64,000 bases of DNA, from positions 15,078-79,077 of the forward strand of contig NZ_JSYZ01000009.1 in assembly GCF_001293465.1 (NCBI RefSeq). The letters run 5' to 3'. Positions 20,235-29,928 of the stretch are shown here, one piece after another (the first letter of the stretch is position 1; every line of letters starts with the position of its first letter). Origin of the DNA: Pseudomonas asplenii (GTDB taxonomy: Bacteria; Pseudomonadota; Gammaproteobacteria; Pseudomonadales; Pseudomonadaceae). Made by a program: the position numbers and the translations under genes. Below the pieces are notes generated by a model. It worked only from the letters and a program-made list of their open reading frames with translations. It ran no database searches and had not been told where the DNA came from.

Positions 20235-21164
20235 ATGAATCTGAGCAAGGTCGACCTCAATCTTTTCATCGTCTTCGACGCCATCTACACCGAAGCCAAC
20301 CTGACCCGTGCCGGGCAGATCGTCGGCATCACCCAGCCGGCGGTGTCCAACGCCCTGGCGCGCCTGCGGGAAACCTTCAACGATCCGCTGTTCGTGCGTA
20401 CCGCCCAGGGCATGGTGCCCACGCCGATGGCACAGAACATCATCGGTCCGGTCCGCAACGCCCTGTCGCTGCTGCGCACGTCGGTCCAGGAAAGCCGCAT
20501 CTTCAACCCGCTGCAGGCGAACAAGACCTACCGCATCAGCATGACCGACCTCACCGAGGCGGTGATCCTGCCGCCGCTGTTCCAGCGCCTGCGCCGCCTG
20601 GCGCCGACCGTGGCGATCGAGAGTTTCCTGTCCAAGCGCCGCGAGACCACCAAGGAACTGGCCGCCGGCCGCATCGACTTCGCCGTCGACGCCCCGCTCA
20701 ACACCGACCCGCAGGTGCGTCACGTACGCCTGATGGAAGACCACTACGTGTGCGCCATGCGCAAGGGCCACCCGCTGGCGGGCAAGGACAGGCTGACCCT
20801 GGACGATTACCTGGGGCTGACCCACATCCATATTTCCAGCCGCCGCAACGGCCTCGGCTACGTCGACCTGGCCCTGGGCAAGATGGGCATCCAGCGCAAG
20901 ATCGCCCTGCGCTCGCAGCATTACCTGATGGCCTCGCAGGTCCTGCAGCAGACCGACATGGTCATGACCGTGCCGGAGCGTTTCGCCCGCCGACACGAAC
21001 TGCACTACTTCACGCTGCCGGTCAACGACGTACCACCGGTGGAAACCCACCTCTACTGGCACGAAAGCACCGACCAGGACCCGGCCAACCGCTGGATGCG
21101 CGAGCAGATCATCGAACTCTGCCAGCAGGTCACCGCCCACGAGAAGAAGCTCGACAAGGCCTGA
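20235..21164 (+). CDS. LysR-family transcriptional regulator (acyl-CoA dehydrogenase-linked)
   Basis: A 309-aa NodD-type LTTR: MNLSKVDLNLFIVFDAIYTEANLTRAGQIVGITQPAVSNALARLRETFNDPLFVRTAQGMVPT is the helix-turn-helix and hinge, followed by an effector domain. Divergent from the acyl-CoA dehydrogenase gene, suggesting control by an acyl-CoA or its acid. Confidence 0.87.
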   Translation: MNLSKVDLNLFIVFDAIYTEANLTRAGQIVGITQPAVSNALARLRETFNDPLFVRTAQGMVPTPMAQNIIGPVRNALSLLRTSVQESRIFNPLQANKTYRISMTDLTEAVILPPLFQRLRRLAPTVAIESFLSKRRETTKELAAGRIDFAVDAPLNTDPQVRHVRLMEDHYVCAMRKGHPLAGKDRLTLDDYLGLTHIHISSRRNGLGYVDLALGKMGIQRKIALRSQHYLMASQVLQQTDMVMTVPERFARRHELHYFTLPVNDVPPVETHLYWHESTDQDPANRWMREQIIELCQQVTAHEKKLDKA

Positions 21165-21182
21165 GCGACCATCGCCGCGCGA

Positions 21183-21213
21183 CGGGCAGGCCCATGGCGA
21201 ACGGGCTTGCCCG
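21183..21213 (+). terminator. Candidate terminator hairpin after the LysR gene
   Basis: CGGGCAGGCCC and GGGCTTGCCCG form an 11-bp stem with one G-T wobble and a 9-nt loop, 19 bp after the LysR stop. There is no T-run; it may be a REP remnant instead. Confidence 0.35.
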
Positions 21214-21219
21214 CCTTCA

Positions 21220-21239
21220 GCTTGACGTATACGTCAAGC
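21220..21239. promoter_or_regulatory. LiuR operator upstream of liuR
   Basis: A perfect 20-bp palindrome, GCTTGACGTATACGTCAAGC, 42 bp before the liuR start. Its core TTGACG-N4-CGTCAA matches the LiuR-type MerR operator described for leucine catabolism clusters in proteobacteria. Its position suggests autoregulation of liuR and control of liuE. Confidence 0.75.
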
Positions 21240-21281
21240 CGCCTTTAGCTTAGGGCCACATGATCTTCTCCGAGCGCTTTC

Positions 21282-21665
21282 ATGAGCAGCCAGACCTACA
21301 GCATCTCCGACCTCGCCCGCGAGCTCGACATCACCACCCGGGCCATCCGCTTCTACGAGGAACAGGGCATGCTCGCCCCCGAGCGCCGCGGCCTGGAGCG
21401 CGTCTACTCGGCCCGTGACAAGGTGACCCTGAAACTGATCCTGCGCGGCAAGCGCATCGGCTTTTCCCTCGCCGAGTGCCGCGAACTGATCGAGTTGTAC
21501 GACCCTTGCGGCGGCAACCAGAAACAGCTCAACAGCATGCTGGCGAAAATCGCCGAACGCCGCGCGCAGCTGGAACAGCAACTGCTGGACATCGAACAGA
21601 TGCAACTGGAGCTCGACACCGCCGAAGAACGCTGCATCCAGGCGCTGGCCCAGACCGTCGAATAG
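21282..21665 (+). CDS. liuR: MerR-family regulator of leucine/isovalerate catabolism, LiuR
   Basis: A 127-aa MerR-type regulator. The winged helix is YSISDLARELDITTRAIRFYEEQGMLAPERRGLERVYSARD (residues about 5-45), then LKLILRGKRIGFSLAECRELI and a C-terminal dimerisation coil. The segment IELYDPCGGNQKQL is typical of LiuR proteins, with one conserved Cys. It sits directly before mvaB/liuE (48-bp gap) and next to a perfect palindromic operator; a second such operator precedes liuA. Confidence 0.88.
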   Translation: MSSQTYSISDLARELDITTRAIRFYEEQGMLAPERRGLERVYSARDKVTLKLILRGKRIGFSLAECRELIELYDPCGGNQKQLNSMLAKIAERRAQLEQQLLDIEQMQLELDTAEERCIQALAQTVE

Positions 21666-21713
21666 ATCGCCCCCCTACCCTGTGGCCCACCACATTCCAG
21701 AAGGTACCCGTCC

Positions 21714-22613
21714 ATGTCCCTACCCACCCACGTACGCCTGGTCGAAGTCGGTCCCCGCGACGGCCTGCAGAACGAAGCCCAGCCCATCAGCGTCGCCGAC
21801 AAGGTGCGCCTGGTCGACCGCCTCACCGATGCCGGCCTGGACTACATCGAAGTCGGCAGTTTCGTCTCGCCCAAATGGGTACCACAGATGGCCGGCTCCG
21901 CCGAGGTCTTCGCCGGCATCCAGCGCAAGCCCGGCGTCACCTATGCCGCCCTGGCGCCGAACCTGCGCGGTTTCGAGGATGCCGTGGCCGCCGGGGTCAA
22001 GGAGGTGGCCGTGTTCGCCGCCGCATCCGAGGCCTTCTCCCAACGCAACATCAACTGCTCCATCAGCGAAAGCCTTGAGCGCTTCACGCCGATCATGGAC
22101 GCCGCCCGCCAGCACGGCGTGACCGTGCGCGGCTACGTCTCCTGCGTGCTGGGCTGTCCGTACGAAGGCGCGGTGGCCGCCGAGCAGGTCGCCGCGGTCG
22201 CCCGCGAGCTGTATGCCATGGGCTGCTACGAAGTGTCCCTGGGCGACACCATCGGCACCGGCACACCCGGCGCGACCCGCCGGATGTTCGAAGTGGTGTC
22301 CGCCAGCGTCCCGCGGGAAAAGCTCGCCGGACATTTCCACGACACCTACGGTCAGGCCATGGCCAACCTCTACGCCAGCCTGCTCGAAGGCATCCAGGTG
22401 TTCGACAGCTCCATCGCCGGCCTCGGCGGTTGCCCCTATGCCAAGGGCGCCAGCGGTAACGTCGCCACCGAAGACGTGCTCTACATGCTCGACGGCCTGG
22501 GTATCGGCACCGGGGTCGACCTCGACCGGCTGCTGCTGGCCGGCCAGGAGATCTGCGCGGTACTGGGCCGTGCGACCGGTTCGCGGGTCGCCAGGGCGCG
22601 GCAGGCGGGCTGA
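21714..22613 (+). CDS. mvaB: Hydroxymethylglutaryl-CoA lyase (last step of leucine catabolism)
   Basis: A 299-aa lyase (LiuE/MvaB) splitting HMG-CoA into acetoacetate and acetyl-CoA. It has the TIM-barrel start VRLVEVGPRDGLQNEAQPIS with metal-ligand Asp, the active-site loop SIAGLGGCPYAKGASGNVATEDV with the catalytic Cys, and HFHDTYGQAMANLYASL (metal-binding His pair). Usual family length. It is co-transcribed with liuR and is separated from liuABCD by the 672-bp stretch that carries the CrcY-type RNA; in P. aeruginosa the order is liuRABCDE, so liuE has a different place here. Confidence 0.94.
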   Translation: MSLPTHVRLVEVGPRDGLQNEAQPISVADKVRLVDRLTDAGLDYIEVGSFVSPKWVPQMAGSAEVFAGIQRKPGVTYAALAPNLRGFEDAVAAGVKEVAVFAAASEAFSQRNINCSISESLERFTPIMDAARQHGVTVRGYVSCVLGCPYEGAVAAEQVAAVARELYAMGCYEVSLGDTIGTGTPGATRRMFEVVSASVPREKLAGHFHDTYGQAMANLYASLLEGIQVFDSSIAGLGGCPYAKGASGNVATEDVLYMLDGLGIGTGVDLDRLLLAGQEICAVLGRATGSRVARARQAG

Positions 22614-22623
22614 GTGTGTCAGG

Positions 22624-22656
22624 GTGTTACCGGCTGGAAACACAAACGAGTAACAC
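22624..22656. promoter_or_regulatory. Candidate CbrB enhancer site
   Basis: Inverted arms GTGTTAC (22624-22630) and GTAACAC (22650-22656) with a 19-bp spacer, about 85-115 bp upstream of a -24/-12 promoter. TGTTAC/GTAACA half-sites are those described for CbrB, the NtrC-family activator of the Crc decoy RNAs. Confidence 0.65.
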
Positions 22657-22737
22657 GGAAACAGATTCGGCGATTTTGCCGACGGACGATTGTCCTACAA
22701 AACAATCAAGCCATTGATTTTAAAGGATTTTAAAAAG

Positions 22738-22754
22738 TTGGCACGCCACCTGCT
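22738..22754 (+). promoter_or_regulatory. Sigma54 (-24/-12) promoter of the CrcY RNA
   Basis: TTGGCACG-N4-CTGCT: the GG at 22740-22741 and GC at 22752-22753 are correctly spaced for RpoN. The -24 element is a perfect consensus. Transcription would begin near 22765. Confidence 0.85.
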
Positions 22755-22764
22755 ATATCTCTGG

Positions 22765-23136
22765 CACAACAAGAACAAAAAAGCAGCGAACCCATAAAAA
22801 TAAGACGTATCGGCTCTGACATAACAAGAACAACACGGCAGAGACGCAGCTAACAGATTCTTTTGAAGTCGGTGTGCTTTCAGGGAACCTCCGGGTCACC
22901 CGCAACCGGGCAGAGAACAATAAAACTACCTCAAGGTAGCGCCCGAACTGGTTGGATCTCCTGATAAGGCAGATCAGCGCTCAAAAAAATATGTTTGCTC
23001 TTTGACCCCGGATGGGGGTCGCCAAAAACAGCGGTCCAGGGCCACGGTCGACAAAAACAACAACAGGCCGCCCCTCAATAACAAGAAAAGAGCACGCAAA
23101 CGCATTCAAGGGGAGCTTCGGCTCCCCTTCGTGTTT
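22765..23136 (+). ncRNA. crcY: CrcY-type small RNA (Hfq/Crc decoy)
   Basis: An RNA of about 370 nt that would sequester Hfq/Crc and so relieve carbon catabolite repression. Evidence: a sigma54 promoter with a CbrB-like site upstream; at least five A-rich AANAANAA motifs (AACAAGAA at 22768, 22823 and 23080; AACAATAA at 22916; AACAACAA at 23056); and a strong terminator. No convincing reading frame occupies the interval. In P. putida, crcY lies immediately downstream of the mvaB homologue, the same neighbourhood. The 5' and 3' ends are inferred from promoter and terminator, so they may be off by several bases. It fills most of the 672-bp gap between mvaB and liuA; 22657-22737 holds only AT-rich spacer. 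Confidence 0.88.
23108..23129 (+). terminator. Intrinsic terminator of the CrcY RNA
   Basis: AAGGGGAGC-TTCG-GCTCCCCTT: a 9-bp stem with a stable UUCG tetraloop, followed by CGTGTTTCTGCCATTT. Confidence 0.85.
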
Positions 23137-23227
23137 CTGCCATTTGCCCCCCCTGCTCGCAACCCACTCCCGCCTGCCCCCCTCCTCGCTCGTCGTCCTG
23201 GCTCGATTGACAGTCAACGCCATCAGG

Positions 23228-23243
23228 TTTACGTTAACGTAAA
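23228..23243. promoter_or_regulatory. LiuR operator upstream of liuABCD
   Basis: A perfect 16-bp palindrome, TTTACGTTAACGTAAA, 42 bp before the liuA start, the same distance as the palindrome before liuR. It matches the LiuR consensus and supports joint control of both halves of the cluster. Confidence 0.8.
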
Positions 23244-23285
23244 GGTAAGCAAAACGCACAACTCCCCATAACAAAAGGCGACCCC

Positions 23286-24449
23286 ATGAGCTATCCGACC
23301 CTGAACTTCGACCTCGGCGAAACCCTCGACATGCTCCGTGATCAGGTGCAGGGCTTCGTCGCCCAGGAACTGGCGCCGCGGGCCGCGCAGATCGACACGG
23401 ACAACCTGTTTCCCGCCGACATGTGGCGCAAGTTCGGCGACATGGGTCTGCTGGGTATCACCGTAGCAGAGGAATACGGCGGTGCCGGCCTGGGTTACCT
23501 GGCCCACGTGGTGGCGATGGAAGAAATCAGCCGCGGTTCGGCCTCGGTCGCCCTCTCCTACGGCGCCCACTCCAACCTGTGTGTCAACCAGATCAACCGC
23601 AACGGCAATCACGCGCAGAAAACCAGGTACCTGCCCAAGCTGATCAGCGGCGAACATGTCGGCGCCCTGGCCATGAGCGAGCCCAACGCCGGTTCCGACG
23701 TGGTATCGATGAAACTGCGCGCCGACAGGCGCGGCGACCATTTCGTGCTCAACGGCAGCAAGACCTGGATCACCAACGGTCCCGACGCCAACACCTACGT
23801 GATCTACGCCAAGACCGACCTGGAAAAGGGTCCCCACGGCATCACCGCGTTCATCGTCGAACGCGACTGGAAGGGCTTCAGCCGCAGCAACAAGTTCGAC
23901 AAGCTGGGCATGCGTGGCTCCAACACCTGCGAGTTGTTCTTCGATGACGTCGAAGTCCCCGAGGAAAACATCCTCGGTACCCTCAACGGCGGCGTGAAGG
24001 TGCTGATGAGCGGCCTGGACTACGAGCGCGTGGTACTGGCCGGCGGCCCGACCGGGATCATGCAGGCCTGCATGGACCTGGTGCTGCCCTACATCCACGA
24101 CCGCAAGCAGTTCGGCCAGAGCATCGGTGAGTTCCAGCTGATCCAGGGCAAGGTCGCCGACATGTACACCCAGCTCAATGCCAGCCGCGCCTACCTGTAT
24201 GCCGTGGCCCGCGCCTGCGAGCGCGGCGAGACCGCACGCAAGGACGCCGCCGGGGTGATCCTCTACACCGCCGAACGGGCAACCCAGATGGCCCTCGAGG
24301 CGATCCAGATCCTCGGTGGCAACGGCTACATCAACGAATTCCCTGCCGGCCGCCTGCTGCGTGACGCCAAGCTCTATGAAATCGGTGCCGGCACCAGCGA
24401 AATCCGCCGGATGCTGATCGGCCGCGAACTGTTCAACGAAACCCGCTGA
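23286..24449 (+). CDS. liuA: Isovaleryl-CoA dehydrogenase
   Basis: A 387-aa flavoenzyme oxidising isovaleryl-CoA to 3-methylcrotonyl-CoA. The catalytic base Glu247 lies in [13 protein letters not shown], the position characteristic of isovaleryl-CoA dehydrogenases rather than other acyl-CoA dehydrogenases. [16 protein letters not shown] and [35 protein letters not shown] are FAD and C-terminal signatures. First gene of liuABCD, after a LiuR operator. The ribosome-site region CATAACAAAAGGCG includes an A-rich stretch close to the Hfq/Crc CA motif, so it may be a Crc target (inference). Confidence 0.93.
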   Translation: MSYPTLNFDLGETLDMLRDQVQGFVAQELAPRAAQIDTDNLFPADMWRKFGDMGLLGITVAEEYGGAGLGYLAHVVAMEEISRGSASVALSYGAHSNLCVNQINRNGNHAQKTRYLPKLISGEHVGALAMSEPNAGSDVVSMKLRADRRGDHFVLNGSKTWITNGPDANTYVIYAKTDLEKGPHGITAFIVERDWKGFSRSNKFDKLGMRGSNTCELFFDDVEVPEENILGTLNGGVKVLMSGLDYERVVLAGGPTGIMQACMDLVLPYIHDRKQFGQSIGEFQLIQGKVADMYTQLNASRAYLYAVARACERGETARKDAAGVILYTAERATQMALEAIQILGGNGYINEFPAGRLLRDAKLYEIGAGTSEIRRMLIGRELFNETR

Positions 24450-24460
24450 GGGGCGCGCAC

Positions 24461-26068
<1,608 letters not shown>

Positions 26069-26116
26069 GCCTGAATGCCTCCGAACCCTACATGTCCGGA
26101 GACTTGACACAACCCG

Positions 26117-26188
26117 GTAGGAGCCGGGCTTACCCGCGAAGCTTTTAGCGATCTCCCGGGTCTATTCGCAGGCAAGCCCGGCTCCTAC
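26117..26188. repeat. REP-like inverted pair between liuB and liuC
   Basis: GTAGGAGCCGGGCTTACCCG (26117 onward, to 26140) and its inverse TTCGCAGGCAAGCCCGGCTC (26165 onward, to 26188). It lies inside the liuABCD operon, where such elements can modulate mRNA 3'-end stability. Confidence 0.8.
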
Positions 26189-26253
26189 AAAAGCGTGTGA
26201 CGGCAGTCGCCCCCTAAACAAGGCTGCAGCCACGCAGCACAGGACCCATCACC

Positions 26254-27066
26254 ATGACCGACTTCAACACCCTGGAACTGCACACCGACCCCCGCGGCTT
26301 CGCCACCCTCTGGCTCAACCGCGAAGCCAGGAACAATGCGTTCAACGCCGAAATGATCCGCGAACTGATCCTCGCCCTGGACCAGGTCCAGGCCAACGCC
26401 AGCCTGCGCTTCCTGCTGCTGCGAGCCCGCGGCCGGCACTTCAGCGCCGGCGCGGACCTGGCCTGGATGCAGCAATCGGCCGAGCTGGACTACCACACCA
26501 ACCTCGACGATGCCCGCGAACTGGCGGAACTGATGTACAACCTCGCCCGCCTGAAAATCCCCACCCTCGCCGTGGTGCAGGGCGCGGCCTATGGCGGCGC
26601 CCTGGGCCTGATCAGTTGCTGTGACATGGCCATCGGTGCCGAGGATGCGCAGTTCTGCCTGTCGGAAGTGCGCATCGGCCTGGCCCCGGCGGTGATCAGC
26701 CCGTTCGTGGTCCAGGCCATCGGCGAACGCGCCACCCGCCGCTACGCCCTCACCGCCGAACGCTTCAGTGGCCTTCGCGCCCGCGAACTCGGTCTGTTGG
26801 CCGAGTGCTATCCGGCTGGCGAACTGGACCAGCAGGTCGGGACCTGGGTCGACAACCTGCTGCAAAACAGCCCGCAGGCGATGCGGGTGAGCAAGGACCT
26901 GCTGCGCGAAGTCGGCAGTGGTGCCCTCACCCCGTCCCTGCGCCGCTACTGCGAAAATGCGATTGCCCGCATCCGCGTCAGCCCCGAGGGCCAGGAGGGC
27001 CTGCGCGCCTTTCTGCAAAAGCGCCCGCCGGCCTGGCAGAGCGGATCTACCAAGGAGTCCAATTGA
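26254..27066 (+). CDS. liuC: Methylglutaconyl-CoA hydratase (enoyl-CoA hydratase family)
   Basis: A 270-aa crotonase. FATLWLNREARNNAFNAEMI, GRHFSAGADLAWMQQSAELDYHTN (oxyanion-hole strand) and GAAYGGALGLISCCDMAIGAEDAQFCLSEVRIGLAPAVISPFV, with Glu in SEVRIGL as catalytic residue, are family hallmarks. The AGADLAWM loop is typical of LiuC. It hydrates 3-methylglutaconyl-CoA to HMG-CoA. Its stop codon shares one base with the liuD start (TGATG). Confidence 0.92.
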   Translation: MTDFNTLELHTDPRGFATLWLNREARNNAFNAEMIRELILALDQVQANASLRFLLLRARGRHFSAGADLAWMQQSAELDYHTNLDDARELAELMYNLARLKIPTLAVVQGAAYGGALGLISCCDMAIGAEDAQFCLSEVRIGLAPAVISPFVVQAIGERATRRYALTAERFSGLRARELGLLAECYPAGELDQQVGTWVDNLLQNSPQAMRVSKDLLREVGSGALTPSLRRYCENAIARIRVSPEGQEGLRAFLQKRPPAWQSGSTKESN

Positions 27067-29009
27067 TGAGTGCCCCCGTGATCACTACCCTGCTGGTCGC
27101 CAACCGGGGCGAAATCGCCTGCCGGGTGATGCGTACCGCCAAGGCCATGGGCCTGACCACCGTCGCCGTGCACAGTGCCATCGACCGTGACGCCCGCCAC
27201 AGCCGCGAAGCCGATATCCGCGTCGACCTGGGCGGCAGCAAGGCCGCCGAAAGCTACCTGCGGATCGACAAGTTGATCGCCGCCGCCCAGGCCAGTGGTG
27301 CCCAGGCGATTCACCCCGGCTATGGTTTCCTCTCGGAAAACGCCGACTTCGCCCGCGCCGTCGAAGCCGCCGGGCTGGTCTTGCTCGGCCCCCCTGCCAC
27401 GGCCATCGACGCCATGGGCAGCAAGTCCGCCGCCAAGGCGCTGATGGAAACCGCCGGCGTGCCACTGGTTCCCGGCTACCACGGCGAAGCCCAGGACCTG
27501 GAAACCTTCCGCGAGGCCGCCGCGCGCATCGGCTACCCGGTGCTGCTCAAGGCCACCGCCGGTGGTGGTGGCAAGGGCATGAAAGTGGTCGAGGAGCCCG
27601 GCCAACTGGCCGAAGCCCTGGCCTCGGCGCAACGCGAAGCGCAATCGTCGTTCGGCGACTCGCGGATGCTGGTGGAAAAGTACCTGCTCAAGCCACGCCA
27701 CGTGGAAATCCAGGTGTTCGCCGACCGTCACGGCAATTGCCTGTACCTCAACGAACGCGACTGCTCGATCCAGCGCCGCCACCAGAAGGTCGTCGAGGAA
27801 GCCCCCGCACCCGGCCTCAGCCCGGCGTTGCGCCAGGCCATGGGAGAAGCCGCGGTTCGCGCCGCACAGGCCATCGGCTACGTCGGTGCCGGCACCGTGG
27901 AATTCCTGCTGGATTCACGCGGCGAGTTCTTCTTCATGGAGATGAATACCCGCCTGCAGGTCGAGCACCCGGTCACCGAAGCCATCACCGGCCTCGACCT
28001 GGTGGCCTGGCAGATCCGCGTGGCCAGCGGCGAAGTCCTGCCGATCAGCCAGCAGGACGTACCGCTGCTGGGCCATGCCATCGAAGTGCGACTGTATGCC
28101 GAAGACCCGGGCAACGACTTCCTCCCGGCCACCGGCCGCCTGGAGGTCTACCGTGAATCGGCGGCCGGACCGGGCCGCCGCGTCGACAGCGGCGTAGCCG
28201 AGGGCGACAGTATCTCGCCGTTCTACGACCCGATGCTGGGCAAGCTGATCGCCTGGGGCGAAAGCCGCGAGCAGGCGCGCCTGCGTCTGCTGGCGATGCT
28301 CGATGAATTCGCGGTTGGCGGGCTCAAGAGCAACGTCGCGTTCCTGCGGCGGATCATCGGTCACCCGGCGTTTGCCGCGGCGGAACTGGATACCGGCTTC
28401 ATCCCTCGTTACCAGGAGCAACTGCTGCCGCCAGCAGAGCCATTGAGCGACGAGTTCTGGCAGGTGGCGGCCCGGGCCTGGGTCCTGAGCCTGCCCGAGA
28501 CCCGCCGCGAGGACGACCCGGCCTCGCCCTGGTCCGGGCGCAACGGTTTGCGCGCCGGGCTGCCGAGCGAAATCGTGGTGCACCTGAGCTGCCGCAACGA
28601 GGATCGGGCGGTGACGCTGGCAGAGGACTTGGCCATCACCTTGCAGGGCGAAACACTGTCCATCGAGCACCAGGGCGTAGGCCAGCGTCATCGGCTGATT
28701 CGCCAGGGCACCGAGTTGTACCTGCAGTGGCAGGGTGAACTGCTGGCGATCAGCGCGTTCGACCCGATCGCTGCGGTCGAGGCCAGCCACGGCCACCAGG
28801 GCGGCCTCACGGCGCCGATGAATGGCAGTATCGTGCGGATCCTGGTGGAGGTCGGCCAGACGGTCGAGGCGGGTACGCAATTGGTGGTGCTCGAAGCCAT
28901 GAAGATGGAACACAGCATCCGCGCGCCCCAGGCCGGAGTGATCAAGGCGCTGTATTGCCAGGAAGGCGAGATGGTTGCCGAGGGCAGTGCGCTGGTGGAG
29001 CTGGAATAA
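27066..29009 (+). CDS. liuD: Methylcrotonyl-CoA carboxylase, biotin-carrying (alpha) subunit
   Basis: A 647-aa biotin-dependent carboxylase subunit: biotin carboxylase domain (LLVANRGEIACRVMRTAKAMG, IHPGYGFLSENADFA, ATP-grasp loop KATAGGGGKGMKVV, ERDCSIQRRHQKVVEEAPAP, FFFMEMNTRLQVEHPVTE), a linker/BT region, and a C-terminal biotinyl domain with VLEAMKMEHS (biotinylated Lys613). The ATG at 27066 is chosen because AAGGAG lies 11 bp upstream and it overlaps the liuC stop; a frame open further upstream lies inside liuC. Last gene of the operon; a REP pair follows. Confidence 0.95.
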   Translation: MSAPVITTLLVANRGEIACRVMRTAKAMGLTTVAVHSAIDRDARHSREADIRVDLGGSKAAESYLRIDKLIAAAQASGAQAIHPGYGFLSENADFARAVEAAGLVLLGPPATAIDAMGSKSAAKALMETAGVPLVPGYHGEAQDLETFREAAARIGYPVLLKATAGGGGKGMKVVEEPGQLAEALASAQREAQSSFGDSRMLVEKYLLKPRHVEIQVFADRHGNCLYLNERDCSIQRRHQKVVEEAPAPGLSPALRQAMGEAAVRAAQAIGYVGAGTVEFLLDSRGEFFFMEMNTRLQVEHPVTEAITGLDLVAWQIRVASGEVLPISQQDVPLLGHAIEVRLYAEDPGNDFLPATGRLEVYRESAAGPGRRVDSGVAEGDSISPFYDPMLGKLIAWGESREQARLRLLAMLDEFAVGGLKSNVAFLRRIIGHPAFAAAELDTGFIPRYQEQLLPPAEPLSDEFWQVAARAWVLSLPETRREDDPASPWSGRNGLRAGLPSEIVVHLSCRNEDRAVTLAEDLAITLQGETLSIEHQGVGQRHRLIRQGTELYLQWQGELLAISAFDPIAAVEASHGHQGGLTAPMNGSIVRILVEVGQTVEAGTQLVVLEAMKMEHSIRAPQAGVIKALYCQEGEMVAEGSALVELE

Positions 29010-29038
29010 GGCACCTACCCAACACATACGCCAACCCT

Positions 29039-29112
29039 GTAGGAGCGTGGCTTGCCCGCGAAGCTTTTAGCGAGCTTTCGGGCCCATTCGCGGGCAAGCC
29101 CTGCTCCTACAG
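29039..29112. repeat. REP-like inverted pair after liuD
   Basis: TGTAGGAGCGTGGCTTGCCC (29039 onward, to 29063) and inverse TTCGCGGGCAAGCCCTGCTC (29087 onward, to 29112), in the gap between convergent liuD and the S24-type repressor. Confidence 0.82.
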
Positions 29113-29143
29113 AAGTAACCGCCTGAAGATCCGTGTAAAACCA

Positions 29144-29800
29144 TCAGAACTTCGCTGTTGCCTGTACGACTACACCGATAATGCTGTAGTCGTCGGTAAA
29201 CAGGATCTTCGGATACGTCGGATTCAACGGCTTCAGGTAATCCTGGCCCCCCTCCTGCACCCACTGCCGGAAGATCGCTTCCTCACTGTCGCGCAGTCGG
29301 GCCACCACCAACTTGCCCGGTTCGGCCTGCAGATCAGGGTCCACCAGGATCAGCATGCCTTCCGGCACGCTGATGCCCAGCGGCGCGGTCATCGCATCAC
29401 CCGCCACCTTCAGCCAGAACGCCGCGCCCGAGGCGTAGTGATCGGCCACTTCGTAGTACTGCGCGACCTCGTCATCGGTCCCCGGCTCACGGGTTCTCAC
29501 CACCGAGCGCCAGTCACTGACCGGGTAGCGGAACGCCGACGTGGTGTCGTAGGCCTGCCCATCACGCTCGGCAGGCAACTGTACCGCCACCGAACGGTCG
29601 CGGATCACCAGCGCGACTTCCAGATGCCCAAGCCCCAGGGCCAGGAACACCTTGTTCATGGTTTCCAGGTCCGGCTGGCGGCGCTTGTTCAACCAATGAC
29701 CGACACCGCCCTGGGATACCCCAACGCGTTCTCCGAGTTTTTCTTGCGTGAGGTCAAGCTCGCGCAGCTTGGCTCTCACCAGTGCAATCCATTTATCCAT
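29144..29800 (-). CDS. Phage-repressor-like regulator (Cro/CI HTH plus S24 fold) lacking the Ser/Lys catalytic dyad
   Basis: A 218-aa PrtR/CI-like protein. N-terminal HTH: LVRAKLRELDLTQEKLGERVGVSQGGVGHWLNKRRQPDLETMNKV (residues about 7-51). C-terminal LexA/S24-like domain: YASGAAFWLKVAGDAMTAPLGISVPEGMLILVDPDLQAEPGKLVVARL. The nucleophile Ser of the GDSM motif is Ala136 (AGDAM), and the catalytic Lys position before the QWVQEGG segment is Arg178 (IFRQW). RecA-stimulated self-cleavage should therefore be impossible. No phage structural genes are nearby. Start at MDKWIALVR (29800). Divergent from a DUF6124-type gene over a region with operator-like palindromes. Confidence 0.85.
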   Translation of the reverse strand: MDKWIALVRAKLRELDLTQEKLGERVGVSQGGVGHWLNKRRQPDLETMNKVFLALGLGHLEVALVIRDRSVAVQLPAERDGQAYDTTSAFRYPVSDWRSVVRTREPGTDDEVAQYYEVADHYASGAAFWLKVAGDAMTAPLGISVPEGMLILVDPDLQAEPGKLVVARLRDSEEAIFRQWVQEGGQDYLKPLNPTYPKILFTDDYSIIGVVVQATAKF

Positions 29801-29833
29801 GGACGGCACAATACGGGCTGTACTCGGGGGATC

Positions 29834-29883
29834 AATACACAAAATGTATTATATCCAACAAGCGAATGAGTACAATTGGTACT
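29834..29883. promoter_or_regulatory. Two operator-like palindromes between the S24-type repressor and the DUF6124-type gene
   Basis: AATACA-N5-TGTATT (29834-29850) and AGTAC-N5-GTACT (29869-29883): related half-sites with the same 5-bp spacer, their centres about 34 bp apart, in the 128-bp divergent promoter region. The arrangement resembles repressor operators of CI-like proteins. Confidence 0.55.
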
Positions 29884-29928
29884 AATCTGCACCTGCTGTT
29901 TCGAATTCCCCTCAAAGGCAGGCTCTCC

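Noticed and set aside
22981..23274. Open frames on both strands within 22981-23274.
   Set aside because: They overlap the CrcY-type RNA and its terminator, lack ribosome sites and have no recognisable protein features.
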